Made by a program: the position numbers and the translations under genes
Shown here: in pieces, positions 26,715 to 34,868 of the stretch
Numbering within the stretch: the first letter of the stretch is position 1
Layout of the letters: the number at the start of each line of letters is the position of its first letter
Notes under the pieces: model-generated
The model's database searches: none
Told to the model about the DNA's origin: nothing
What the model saw: the letters and a program-made list of their open reading frames with translations, nothing else
Source: Christiangramia fulva
Lineage (GTDB): Bacteria > Bacteroidota > Bacteroidia > Flavobacteriales > Flavobacteriaceae
Assembly (NCBI RefSeq): GCF_003024155.1
Contig: NZ_CP028136.1
Coordinates: 3,968,001-4,032,000, forward strand
Length of the DNA stretch: 64,000 nt
Direction: 5' to 3'

Positions 26715-27800
26715 TCATTCAATTGAGTTTGTTCTAAGTGCTTTTTTAAGCAACCTTATATATTTTTCAATTCCTTCTTCAATTTCCCTAACATAAATAA
26801 ATTCATCCGCGGAATGCGAACGCGTGGAATCACCGGGGCCGAGTTTCAATGACGAACAACTCAACATCGCCTGATCTGAAAGTGTTGGCGAACCATAGGT
26901 TTCCATTCCGAGGTCAATCCCTGCCTTTACCAGCGCATGATCTTTAGGAATAGAAGATGAATTCAGCCTTAAGGATCGCGGAATAATCTCATCAACAGGA
27001 GCTTCTTTTTGTAAAATTTCGGCTACTTCCGCATTGGTATATTTATCATTTACCCGAACATCGATGACCAGGTCAACATCTGCGGGAACCACATTATGCT
27101 GGGTCCCGGCCTTGATCTGTGTGACTGTTAGTTTTACTTCTCCCAGGACTTCAGAGACCTTCGGAAATTGATATTTCTCAAACCACTGCAGGGCTTTAGC
27201 CGACTTATAAATACAATTATCGTCATTTGGATGCGCGGCATGAGAAGGCCTTCCTTTCACTTTCGCATCAAAGACCACCAGCCCTTTTTCGGCAATTGCC
27301 AGGCTCATCAGCGTTGGTTCACCGACAATAGCCACATCGATCTTTGGAATTTTCAGTAATAAAGAGGAAATTCCATTTTTCCCATTGGTTTCCTCTTCCG
27401 CGGTTCCTGCAAAAATAAGGTTGTGATTTAAATTTTCAGCCTGATAGAAATAGGTAAAAGTCGCCAGTAAAGAGACCAGGCAGCCGCCGGCATCATTGCT
27501 GCCCAAACCAAATAACTTTCCATCTTCAATTTTGGCCTTAAACGGATTTCGTGTATAAGCCTTGTTGGGTTTGACCGTATCATGATGGGAATTCAACAAA
27601 AGCGTGGGTTTAGACTCATCAAAATGCCTGTTTTTCGCCCAAACATTATTTAAATAGCGCTCATGCGGAATCTCGTGTTTTTCAAACCATTTCTGAAGCC
27701 ATTCCGCAGTTTTATCCTCTTCTTCTGAAAAAGAAGGCGTTTCAATTAAATTCTGAAGCAACTCCACCGCTTCTTTTTGCAGGTTTTCAAGTTTTATCAT
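26715..27800 (-). CDS. M20-family deacylase of acyl-ornithine/acyl-citrulline (ArgE-type)
   Basis: The 361 residues form a di-zinc aminoacylase. Metal-ligand motifs are LLLNSHHDTVKPN, GLGSNDAGGCL, the catalytic Glu pair in GTAEEETNGK, and GEPTLMSLAIAEKG, with a dimerisation domain in the middle. With an ArgF'-type carbamoyltransferase in the same operon, the expected substrate is N-acyl-citrulline (acetyl or succinyl) rather than N-acetylornithine. The start overlaps the argB stop by four bases. Other M20 peptidases share these motifs, but the operon makes the arginine role likely. Confidence 0.88.
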   Translation of the reverse strand: MIKLENLQKEAVELLQNLIETPSFSEEEDKTAEWLQKWFEKHEIPHERYLNNVWAKNRHFDESKPTLLLNSHHDTVKPNKAYTRNPFKAKIEDGKLFGLGSNDAGGCLVSLLATFTYFYQAENLNHNLIFAGTAEEETNGKNGISSLLLKIPKIDVAIVGEPTLMSLAIAEKGLVVFDAKVKGRPSHAAHPNDDNCIYKSAKALQWFEKYQFPKVSEVLGEVKLTVTQIKAGTQHNVVPADVDLVIDVRVNDKYTNAEVAEILQKEAPVDEIIPRSLRLNSSSIPKDHALVKAGIDLGMETYGSPTLSDQAMLSCSSLKLGPGDSTRSHSADEFIYVREIEEGIEKYIRLLKKALRTNSIE

Positions 27801-28573
27801 TTTACGATTTTTGTATGCACCGAATCTGGCTTTAATAATGACATATCTCCTAATCTTACAATTTCAACTCCTTTTTCGAGGGCCTGAAAACAATTATGAA
27901 GCTTTGGCAACATTCCTTCATTGATTATTTTCTGCTCTAAAAGTTCTGAATATTTATTTTTATCGATTTCCGGAATAACCGAATCATCATCGGCGATATT
28001 TGCCAGAACACCTTTCTTTTCGAAACAGTAATTTAATTCCGTCACCATTTTTGAGCTTAGCGCCACCGCAATTTCTGAAGCCACAGAATCGGCATTGGTA
28101 TTGAGTAATTCCCCCGTTTCACTATACGAAATAGCCGAAAAGACCGGCACAATTCCCTGCTGCAAAAGCTCCCAGATAAATTCGGTATTAATTTTCTCAA
28201 TATCGCCTACCAGTCCATAATTTATTTCTTTTACGGGACGTTTTTTAGAAACTATGCTTTTCCCGTCAGCGCCGCACATTCCAATAGAATTGATATTTCT
28301 CTTTTGAAGTTTTGCAACGATGTTCTTGTTAAGAAGTCCGCCATAGACCATCGTAATTACCGCCATTGAATTTTCATCGGTGATACGGCGGCCCTCCACC
28401 ATTTTCGTCTCATAACCAAGCTTTCCAGCAATTTCGGTGGCTTTATTTCCACCGCCATGAACCAGGATCTTGGGTTGCTCAAGAGCGGCGAAATCATCAA
28501 GAAAAACTGATAGCTTTTCTTCATCTTCGATGAGCTTCCCTCCTATTTTAATAACCTTGATCGTTGTTGTCAT
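27797..28573 (-). CDS. argB: N-acyl-L-glutamate kinase
   Basis: ArgB phosphorylates the gamma-carboxyl of N-acylglutamate. The 258 residues start at the ATG at 28573 (MTTTIKVIKIGGKLIEDEEK); a longer frame upstream is made of the palindromic intergenic sequence and is rejected. Family segments are ILVHGGGNKATEIAGKLG, GRRITDENSMAVITMVYGGL, and NTNADSVASEIAVAL. Whether the acyl group is acetyl or succinyl depends on the pathway variant (see the carbamoyltransferase). Confidence 0.94.
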   Translation of the reverse strand: MTTTIKVIKIGGKLIEDEEKLSVFLDDFAALEQPKILVHGGGNKATEIAGKLGYETKMVEGRRITDENSMAVITMVYGGLLNKNIVAKLQKRNINSIGMCGADGKSIVSKKRPVKEINYGLVGDIEKINTEFIWELLQQGIVPVFSAISYSETGELLNTNADSVASEIAVALSSKMVTELNYCFEKKGVLANIADDDSVIPEIDKNKYSELLEQKIINEGMLPKLHNCFQALEKGVEIVRLGDMSLLKPDSVHTKIVK

Positions 28574-28600
28574 TTTTATAAGTTTCGTCAAGCTGAACAT

Positions 28601-28681
28601 GTCACTGCGAAGGAGAAAATCGACTGAAGCAGTCTCCATATGAGATTGCTTCTCCTCCGCCTAAGGCGGACGGATCGCAAT
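28601..28681. repeat. Palindromic element in the argF'-argB gap (copy 4, divergent core)
   Basis: The near-perfect palindrome TCCGCCTAAGGCGGA lies at 28656-28670, inside a larger imperfect arrangement with TGCGA on one side and TCGCA on the other, plus GCAGTCTCC / GAGATTGCTTC in between. The layout resembles the element at 8102-8180. Confidence 0.5.
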
Positions 28682-28693
28682 GAAGTTTAAACT

Positions 28694-29650
28694 TTATCTA
28701 GAATTATCTGAATTTTCCAGTAATCTCTTTAAAACCGCCTGGGCTGCAAAAGTCCGGTTCCCGGCCTGTTGCAAGACCACTGAATTCTCGCTGTCCAGAA
28801 CATCATCGGCGATCACCACATTCCGTCTTACCGGCAAACAATGCATCACTTTTGCGTTTTTAGTGCCTTTCAATTTTTCCTGATTAAGGGTCCAGTCCTT
28901 TTTAACCGAAAGCACTTTACCATAATGTTCATAGCTGCTCCAGTTCTTTACATAGACAAAATCGGCATCTTTCAGCGCTTTTTCCTGGTCATGAATCACC
29001 GAAACATCCTTAGTAATGGCCGGGTTGAGATCATAACCATTCGGATTCGTGATCACGAAATCTACATCGATCTTTTGCATGATATCGGCAAAAGAATTCG
29101 GTACCGATTGTGGCAATGCCTTAGGATGCGGTGCCCAGCTTAGCACCACCTTTGGCCGCTTTTTATCTTTTAATTCGGAAATGGTTATCGCATCGGTCAG
29201 TGCCTGTAGCGGATGACCGGTAGCACTTTCGAGATTCACTACCGGAACAGTCGCATATTTCCTGAAAGCGTTCAAAACGATTTCGGCTTCGTCTTTGTCG
29301 CGGTCTATCAGGTCGGGAAAAGCACGAATCCCGATAATATCACAATATTGCGACAAAACTCCGGCAGCTTCTTTTACATGTTCCGCCTTATCTGAATTCA
29401 TCACCGCGCCGTCTTCAAATTCCAGTGCCCAGCCGTCTTTACCCGCATTCATGGTCATCACTTCCATGCCCAGCAGTTTTCCGGCCTTTTCGGTACTCAA
29501 ACGTGTTCTCAGGCTCGGATTAAAAAACAGCAGGCCCACGGTTTTTCCCTTTCCGGTATCCAGTGCCCAGTCTATTTTCTTTAATTCGAGCGCTTCCTTA
29601 ATCAGGTCATCTAAATTTTCTATATCAGATAATGTGATGTAGTTCTTCAT
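28694..29650 (-). CDS. argF': N-acyl-L-ornithine carbamoyltransferase (ArgF' type, probably N-succinylornithine)
   Basis: The enzyme carbamoylates an N-acylated ornithine, the Bacteroidota/Xanthomonas variant. The 318 residues have the carbamoyl-phosphate motif FFNPSLRTRLSTEKAG (residues 42-57; family STRT-like loop), GWALEFEDGAVMNSDKAEH (73-91), a substrate loop near ESATGHPLQALTDA, and MHCLPVRRNVVIADD. From memory, Pro90 in the Bacteroides succinylornithine enzyme and Glu92 in the Xanthomonas acetylornithine enzyme set acyl specificity. The aligned residue here is Ala89 (DKAEH), which lacks the Glu that would block a succinyl group. Succinyl specificity is thus favoured but not proven. Confidence 0.92.
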   Translation of the reverse strand: MKNYITLSDIENLDDLIKEALELKKIDWALDTGKGKTVGLLFFNPSLRTRLSTEKAGKLLGMEVMTMNAGKDGWALEFEDGAVMNSDKAEHVKEAAGVLSQYCDIIGIRAFPDLIDRDKDEAEIVLNAFRKYATVPVVNLESATGHPLQALTDAITISELKDKKRPKVVLSWAPHPKALPQSVPNSFADIMQKIDVDFVITNPNGYDLNPAITKDVSVIHDQEKALKDADFVYVKNWSSYEHYGKVLSVKKDWTLNQEKLKGTKNAKVMHCLPVRRNVVIADDVLDSENSVVLQQAGNRTFAAQAVLKRLLENSDNSR

Positions 29651-29693
29651 TTTTTATTTTTTTGTCCTTCTAAACATTCAGCTTGACCACCCG

Positions 29694-29753
29694 CCTGCCG
29701 TTAGGCAGGAAGTCGAAAGCTCAGGATATAATAGAAGCTGAAACAAGTTCAGC
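29694..29753. repeat. Palindromic element in the argD-argF' gap (copy 5)
   Basis: CCTGCCgttaGGCAGG lies at 29694-29709 and GCTGAAacaagTTCAGC at 29737-29753. The same two motifs, in altered arrangement, make up the element at 26583-26648. Confidence 0.6.
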
Positions 29754-29765
29754 CTGACGTTTTAT

Positions 29766-30905
29766 TTAATAGTCATTCTTTTTTAATGCCGATTTTAAAG
29801 CTTCGAAAAATTCATCAAAATGTTTCTTCTGAATATTCAAAGGTGGCAGGATCCGCAATAATTTTTTGTTGCTGGCTGCTCCCGTGAAAATCTGGTAATT
29901 GAATAACAGATCTTTCCTAAGTGCCGCGACTTCAAAATCGAATTCCAAGCCTATCATCAATCCGCGGCCTTTTATTTTTTTTATCTGCGGAATCTCTTTG
30001 GCTTTTTGCTGAATGTATCCTGAAAGTTCGGCCGCGTTTTCCATCAGCTTTTCCTTTTTGATCACATCCAGCACGGCAATACCGGCAGCACATGCAAGAT
30101 GGTTTCCGCCAAAAGTGGTTCCCAGCATCCCGTGTTTGGCCGGAATCTTATGGTCAATTAAAATTCCACCAATCGGAAATCCATTCCCCATTCCTTTAGC
30201 CATGGAAATAATATCGGGACGAATTCCGTGTTTCTGAAAAGCGAAAAAATCGCCTGTTCTTCCATAACCTGCCTGTACCTCATCGGCAATCAGCAATGAG
30301 CCATGCGCGTGGCAAAGTTCTTCCGCATTTTTATAGAATTCAGAAGAAGCTTCATCGAGGCCTCCCACACCCTGGATCACCTCAAAGATCACCGCCGCCA
30401 CATCGTTTTTCTTAAGTTCGCTTTTCAAAGCCTCTGTATCGTCAAAAGGCAGACGGGTTACGCGATGTCCTTGATTGAACGGCGCCTTAATTCCTTCATT
30501 ATCGGTTACCGCGACCACGCCGGAGGTCCTTCCGTGGAAAGCCTTTTCGAAATAAATAACCCTGCTTTTACCGGTATGAAAAGAAGCGACTTTTAAGGCA
30601 TTTTCATTGGCTTCAGCTCCCGAATTGCATAGAAATAAGGAATAATCCTTCACTCCGCTAAGTTCCTCCAGCTTATCTGCCAGATCTTGCTGTAAGGGGT
30701 TTTTTATGGAATTTGAATAAAATCCCAGTGTTGAAACCTGTTCTGAAACCGCTTTTACATAATCGGGGTGCGAATGACCGATCGAGATGACAGCATGACC
30801 GCCATACAGATCGAGATATTTCTTACCATTTTCATCAAAAACATGACAGCCCTCTCCTTTTACCGGAGTGATATCGTATAACGGATATACATCAAATAGA
30901 TCCAT
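29766..30905 (-). CDS. argD: Acyl-ornithine aminotransferase (class III)
   Basis: ArgD transaminates N-acylglutamate semialdehyde with glutamate, using PLP. The 379 residues show LYGGHAVISIGHSHPDYV, FLCNSGAEANENALKVASFH, IADEVQAGYGRTGDFFAF, and the PLP-lysine segment SMAKGMGNGFPIGG, then TFGGNHLACAAG. It follows proC by one base. It may also act in lysine synthesis, as in other bacteria. Confidence 0.94.
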   Translation of the reverse strand: MDLFDVYPLYDITPVKGEGCHVFDENGKKYLDLYGGHAVISIGHSHPDYVKAVSEQVSTLGFYSNSIKNPLQQDLADKLEELSGVKDYSLFLCNSGAEANENALKVASFHTGKSRVIYFEKAFHGRTSGVVAVTDNEGIKAPFNQGHRVTRLPFDDTEALKSELKKNDVAAVIFEVIQGVGGLDEASSEFYKNAEELCHAHGSLLIADEVQAGYGRTGDFFAFQKHGIRPDIISMAKGMGNGFPIGGILIDHKIPAKHGMLGTTFGGNHLACAAGIAVLDVIKKEKLMENAAELSGYIQQKAKEIPQIKKIKGRGLMIGLEFDFEVAALRKDLLFNYQIFTGAASNKKLLRILPPLNIQKKHFDEFFEALKSALKKNDY

Positions 30906-30906
30906 A

Positions 30907-31701
30907 TTATTTTTCTGAGATATTATTGATTTTTTTGAAAGATGCCTGTAGACCTTTGATCAGGGAGGAACTAAGCCCGTTGTGTTCCATTTCATTAAGA
31001 CCTTCGATCGTACAGCCACGAGGCGTGGTTACCCTATCTATCTCTTCTTCAGGATGTTTGCCAGATTCGATTAAAAGGCTTGCAGCTCCGAGACAGGTAT
31101 GTACGGCTAATTGCTGGGCTTCTTTAGCGTCGAATCCAAGCTGCACCGCACCCTGACTAGTGGCTCTTATCAATCGCATCCAAAAAGCGATCCCGCTGGC
31201 GCAAATTACGGTCGCCGCCTGCATTTTATTTTCTGGAATTATTATACTTGTTCCCAACCGATTAAAAATAGCCTCGGCAATTGCGATACGTTTTTTCCCT
31301 TTTTCATTGCAACACAAACAGGTCATTGATTTTCCCACGGCAATCGCGGTATTCGGCATTGCGCGAATTATGAACTGGTCTTCGCCAATAATAGCTTCAA
31401 TTCGGGGAATCTTAAAACCGGTTACCGTAGAAATGATCACGTGTTTATCGGTAAGCAGATCTTTGATTTCTTCCAGGATCCTTTCCAGTTGGGTAGGCTG
31501 CACCGAAAGCAACAAGATATCCGAATTCTGAACCGCTTCACGGTTATCGGCAGTCACCTTTACTTTTGAATATTCTTCAAAATCCTTAATCGCATCAGAA
31601 TTCCTTTTTGTAAGGTACAAGCTGGTAAAGGCATTGCTGAAGATGAGTCCTTTTGCAAGGGAAACGCCAAGATTTCCGGTACCAAGAATGGCTATTTTCA
31701 T
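30907..31701 (-). CDS. proC: Pyrroline-5-carboxylate reductase
   Basis: ProC reduces 1-pyrroline-5-carboxylate to proline with NAD(P)H. The 264 residues start with the Rossmann motif KIAILGTGNLGVSLAKGLIF and have IIRAMPNTAIAVGKSMTCLC, then the C-terminal helical dimerisation part with ASGIAFWMRLIRATSQGAVQ and the family signature RVTTPRGCTIEGLNEMEHNG. Its place between argC and argD is notable: proline and arginine share glutamate as precursor, and deacylated ornithine semialdehyde chemistry could feed it. No proA or proB is in the window. Confidence 0.93.
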   Translation of the reverse strand: MKIAILGTGNLGVSLAKGLIFSNAFTSLYLTKRNSDAIKDFEEYSKVKVTADNREAVQNSDILLLSVQPTQLERILEEIKDLLTDKHVIISTVTGFKIPRIEAIIGEDQFIIRAMPNTAIAVGKSMTCLCCNEKGKKRIAIAEAIFNRLGTSIIIPENKMQAATVICASGIAFWMRLIRATSQGAVQLGFDAKEAQQLAVHTCLGAASLLIESGKHPEEEIDRVTTPRGCTIEGLNEMEHNGLSSSLIKGLQASFKKINNISEK

Positions 31702-31757
31702 ATTTTTACTTTTTGTTGGTTAGTCATTTCACATCTTTTACTGAGAAATCTGAAATT

Positions 31758-32720
31758 TTAAAAATAATTCGCTTTTAGTTTTAATCCTGCAGATTCTTCG
31801 AAGCCGAACATAATATTCATATTCTGAACCGCCTGGCCTGATGCGCCTTTCAGCAGATTATCGATGATACTGGTTACAAGGATCTTATTGTCAAATTTTT
31901 CTAGTTTCAACAGACATTTGTTCGTATTCACAACCTGCTTCAGGTGTAATTCGCCATCTACTAAATGAGTAAATACCGCGTCCTTATACACTTCTGAATA
32001 AATTTCTGAGGCTTCTTCGAGAGAACCTTCATATTTGGTATAAGCCGTAGCATGGATCCCTCGGGAGAAATTCCCTCTATTCGGAATGAAATTTACTTCA
32101 CCTTCATAAGAAGGCTGTAACTTTTTCAGGCTCTGTCCTATTTCATTTAAATGCTGATGTCCGAAGGATTTATAGGAAGAAAAATTATTATCCCGCCAGG
32201 TAAAATGAGTGGTTTCAGAAAGTGACGTTCCAGCGCCGGTGGCACCGGTAACGGCATTCACATGCCAGTCATCCTTAAGTTTTCCGGTTTTCGCCAGTGG
32301 AAGGATAGCCAGGCTGATCGCAGTGGCAAAACAACCGGGATTGGCGATATTTTTAGCCGATTGAATCTCCTTTTTATTGAATTCCGGAAGTCCGTAAACA
32401 AATTCATGATCTCCACTCATTCTGAAATCGGTGCTCAAATCCACAATTTTCGTATTATCTGAAAACTGATTTTCCGAAAGGAATTTTTTAGAATTACCGT
32501 GGCCGAGACAAAGAAAAACAACATCGGCTTCTTTATTGATCGCATCTGTGAATTTTAGATCGGTTTCCCCGGCCAGGTCCTGGTGAATGGTCGAAACAGC
32601 TTTTCCCGGCTGAGAAGTGCTGTAAACGAAGTCAATTTCAGCGTCAGGGTGATTCAGAAGAATCCTGATCAGTTCTCCCGCCGTGTATCCTGCGCCGCCA
32701 ATTATACCTGCTTTGATCAT
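31758..32720 (-). CDS. argC: N-acyl-gamma-glutamyl-phosphate reductase
   Basis: ArgC makes N-acylglutamate semialdehyde with NADPH. The 320 residues begin MIKAGIIGGAGYTAGELIRI and carry the catalytic cysteine in ANPGCFATAISLAI (about residue 129), plus AVTGATGAGTSLSETTHF and IPNRGNFSRGIHATAY. Its start overlaps the argG stop by four bases (ATGA). A 56-base gap to proC follows. Confidence 0.96.
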   Translation of the reverse strand: MIKAGIIGGAGYTAGELIRILLNHPDAEIDFVYSTSQPGKAVSTIHQDLAGETDLKFTDAINKEADVVFLCLGHGNSKKFLSENQFSDNTKIVDLSTDFRMSGDHEFVYGLPEFNKKEIQSAKNIANPGCFATAISLAILPLAKTGKLKDDWHVNAVTGATGAGTSLSETTHFTWRDNNFSSYKSFGHQHLNEIGQSLKKLQPSYEGEVNFIPNRGNFSRGIHATAYTKYEGSLEEASEIYSEVYKDAVFTHLVDGELHLKQVVNTNKCLLKLEKFDNKILVTSIIDNLLKGASGQAVQNMNIMFGFEESAGLKLKANYF

Positions 32721-33901
32721 CCTTCTTCTTTTACGTGTTGATAAATCTTTCCGGCATTCGAAAGGATCTTGATAAAACCCTTGGCATCATTAGCGGTCCA
32801 GGCTTTATTTTCCTCTCCATATTTTCCAAATCCGGAATTCATCAAATCATATTTTGATCTAATTCCATCCAGCTGAAACCTGTAGGGATGCAGCGTTACA
32901 AACACCTCTCCTGTCACCTGTTCCTGTGAAGATTCGAGAAAAGCTTCAAAATTTCGCATTACGGGTTCCAGATACTGACCTTCGTGTAAATGGGTTCCAT
33001 ACCAGTTCGCCAGGTAATCTTTATGTTGAAGCTGCCATTTGCTCAACGTATGCTTTTCCAGCAGATGATGGGCTTTGATGATGATCTGAGCCGCGGCGGC
33101 TTCAAAACCAACACGACCTTTGATGCCTATAATGGTATCACCAACGTGAATATCACGCCCTATGGCGTATTTGTTGGCGATTTCTTCCAGTTTCTGAATA
33201 TTTTTTTCAGGCGAATCCTTTTTTCCATTTAAAGAAGTGAATTCTCCCTTTGTAAAACCGAGACTTATTTGTTTAGGATCATTTTCCTTCAACTGGGATG
33301 GATAAGCTTCTTCGGGAAGCGGTTTTTCGGAAGTCAGAGTTTCTGCGCCTCCAACACTGGTGCCCCACAAACCTTTATTCACCGAATATTTTGCTTTTTC
33401 CCAATTAAGCTCCACACCTTTAGATTTCAGGTAATCGATCTCTTCAGGTCGGGCAAGTTTTTTATCTCTTATAGGAGTGATAATTTCAATTTCGGGAGCA
33501 ATGATCTGAAAGATCATATCAAAACGCACCTGGTCATTTCCCGCGCCGGTGCTACCGTGAGCAATATATTTCGCATCGATTTGCTTGGCATAATTGACAA
33601 TTTCAATAGCCTGAATGATCCGCTCAGCGCTTACCGAAAGCGGATAGGTATTATTTTTCAATACATTTCCAAAGATCAGGTATTTAACCACTTTTTCATA
33701 AAATGAAGAAACTGCATCGATGTTTTTATAGGTATCTGCTCCTATTTTTTTAGCATTCGATCCGATCTTTTCGATTTCTTCTTCAGAAAAACCTCCGGTG
33801 TTCACACTTACCGCGTGCACTTCAAAGCCTTCTTCTGAAAGATATTTTGCACAATAAGATGTATCCAGTCCGCCGCTATATGCGATTACAACTTTTTTCA
33901 T
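32717..33901 (-). CDS. argG: Argininosuccinate synthase
   Basis: ArgG joins citrulline and aspartate using ATP. The 394 residues have the PP-loop VIAYSGGLDTSYCAKYLSEE at the N-terminus, AHGSTGAGNDQVRFD, and the C-terminal GRVGFEAAAAQIIIKAHHLL region. It is second in the arginine operon, three bases after the GNAT gene. Its position before the acylated-intermediate enzymes is the usual order in flavobacteria as far as I recall. Confidence 0.97.
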   Translation of the reverse strand: MKKVVIAYSGGLDTSYCAKYLSEEGFEVHAVSVNTGGFSEEEIEKIGSNAKKIGADTYKNIDAVSSFYEKVVKYLIFGNVLKNNTYPLSVSAERIIQAIEIVNYAKQIDAKYIAHGSTGAGNDQVRFDMIFQIIAPEIEIITPIRDKKLARPEEIDYLKSKGVELNWEKAKYSVNKGLWGTSVGGAETLTSEKPLPEEAYPSQLKENDPKQISLGFTKGEFTSLNGKKDSPEKNIQKLEEIANKYAIGRDIHVGDTIIGIKGRVGFEAAAAQIIIKAHHLLEKHTLSKWQLQHKDYLANWYGTHLHEGQYLEPVMRNFEAFLESSQEQVTGEVFVTLHPYRFQLDGIRSKYDLMNSGFGKYGEENKAWTANDAKGFIKILSNAGKIYQHVKEEG

Positions 33902-33904
33902 TTT

Positions 33905-34540
33905 TTATTCGTTTTCGACCTTTTCCTTTTTATAGAAAAGGGTTTGCTTGATATGTTTCAGCCTTTGAAAGGCTTTATCGTTAAATTTACTTTCTTTCTT
34001 TTTCTTTTCCGGTTCCTTTTTGGCAGGATCGTAAAGCATTCCCGTACAAAGGCACATTTTATGTTCTGTCCTGGTAAGAACATCATAATTCTTGCAGGTT
34101 TGACAACCTTTCCAGAAAGCCTCATCATCGGTAAGCTCCGAAAATGTCACCGGCTGATAACCCAGCTCGTAATTGATCTTCATCACAGCCAAACCGGTGG
34201 TAATACCAAAGATCTTCGCGTGTGGGTATTTTTCCCTGGAATGCTTGAAAATAACTTTCTTGATGTCTTTTGCCAGACCGTGCTTACGATAATCGGGATG
34301 TACGATAAGTCCTGAATTTGCGACATATTTCTCATGGCTCCAGGTTTCGATATAGCAGAAACCGGCGAATTTTTCTCCGTCAAGAGCGATTACCGCATTG
34401 CCTTTTTCCATCTTACTGATGATATATTCAGGCGTGCGACGCGCTATACCGGTACCACGAACTTTGGCCGATTCTTCAATATTTTTACAGATCTCTTCTG
34501 CGTAAGAAGCATGAGATTTATTAGCAATGATAATTTTCAT
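33905..34540 (-). CDS. GNAT acetyltransferase heading the arginine operon, candidate N-acylglutamate synthase
   Basis: The 211 residues carry a GNAT domain (about 1-130), with the acyl-CoA loop HPDYRKHGLAKDIKKVI at 81-97 and GFCYIETWSHEKYVANSGLI before it. Then comes a short segment with Cys146, Cys149, Cys163 and Cys165 (CQTC and CLC), a plausible zinc site, and a Lys/Glu-rich tail. No argA or argJ is present elsewhere in the operon, so this protein is the natural candidate to acylate glutamate with acetyl- or succinyl-CoA. I recall that the equivalent Bacteroides gene was linked to this step by genetics. The acyl donor is not visible from sequence. Confidence 0.8.
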   Translation of the reverse strand: MKIIIANKSHASYAEEICKNIEESAKVRGTGIARRTPEYIISKMEKGNAVIALDGEKFAGFCYIETWSHEKYVANSGLIVHPDYRKHGLAKDIKKVIFKHSREKYPHAKIFGITTGLAVMKINYELGYQPVTFSELTDDEAFWKGCQTCKNYDVLTRTEHKMCLCTGMLYDPAKKEPEKKKKESKFNDKAFQRLKHIKQTLFYKKEKVENE

Positions 34541-34868
34541 CTGCTAAGAAATTTAGTTTTTAATAAAATTGTTTTTTGAGTTTTCCGAAGGGGAACCGGA
34601 CTCACCTAGGTTCCATAATATAATACACGCACTTACGTGCGGGGGAAAAAGCGGCGCATGGGTGATATGTCAGAAAAAATTCTGATATATAATTTAGATG
34701 ATATGCTGCTGGAAATGTTCAAAATGTAAAAAGTCAAATAATATTAAAAATGAAAATTGCGGCCACCGATTAACTGCGGCGGGGCCTGAAATGAAAAGAG
34801 GGTAATATTATTTGTCTGATATCTTTCACGTTGTAAATGTATAAATTTTTTTAATTTAAAATCATTTT
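34541..34868 (-). promoter_or_regulatory. 328-bp gene-free leader of the arginine operon with several hairpins
   Basis: No ORF is supported here. Read on the minus strand, a promoter-like TACATTTA lies near 34833-34840, giving a leader of roughly 285 nt. Hairpins in order: a perfect 12-bp stem closed by 34803-34814 and 34735-34746, enclosing GGCC...GGCC and CCG...CGG stems; TCAGAA / TTCTGA at about 34669-34685; CGCAC-ttac-GTGCG at 34628-34641; GGAACC / GGTTCC at 34592-34614. The pattern suggests a cis-regulatory RNA (attenuator or riboswitch-like) rather than a protein-binding site alone. I could not match it to TPP, cobalamin or SAM riboswitch consensus. Confidence 0.55.

Noticed and set aside
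33269..33706. 145-residue frame antisense to argG
   Set aside because: It is a shadow of conserved argG codons.
34541..34868. Known riboswitch (TPP, cobalamin, SAM) in the arginine leader
   Set aside because: I looked for the conserved core phrases of these classes on both strands and did not find them; only hairpins without a known consensus are present.
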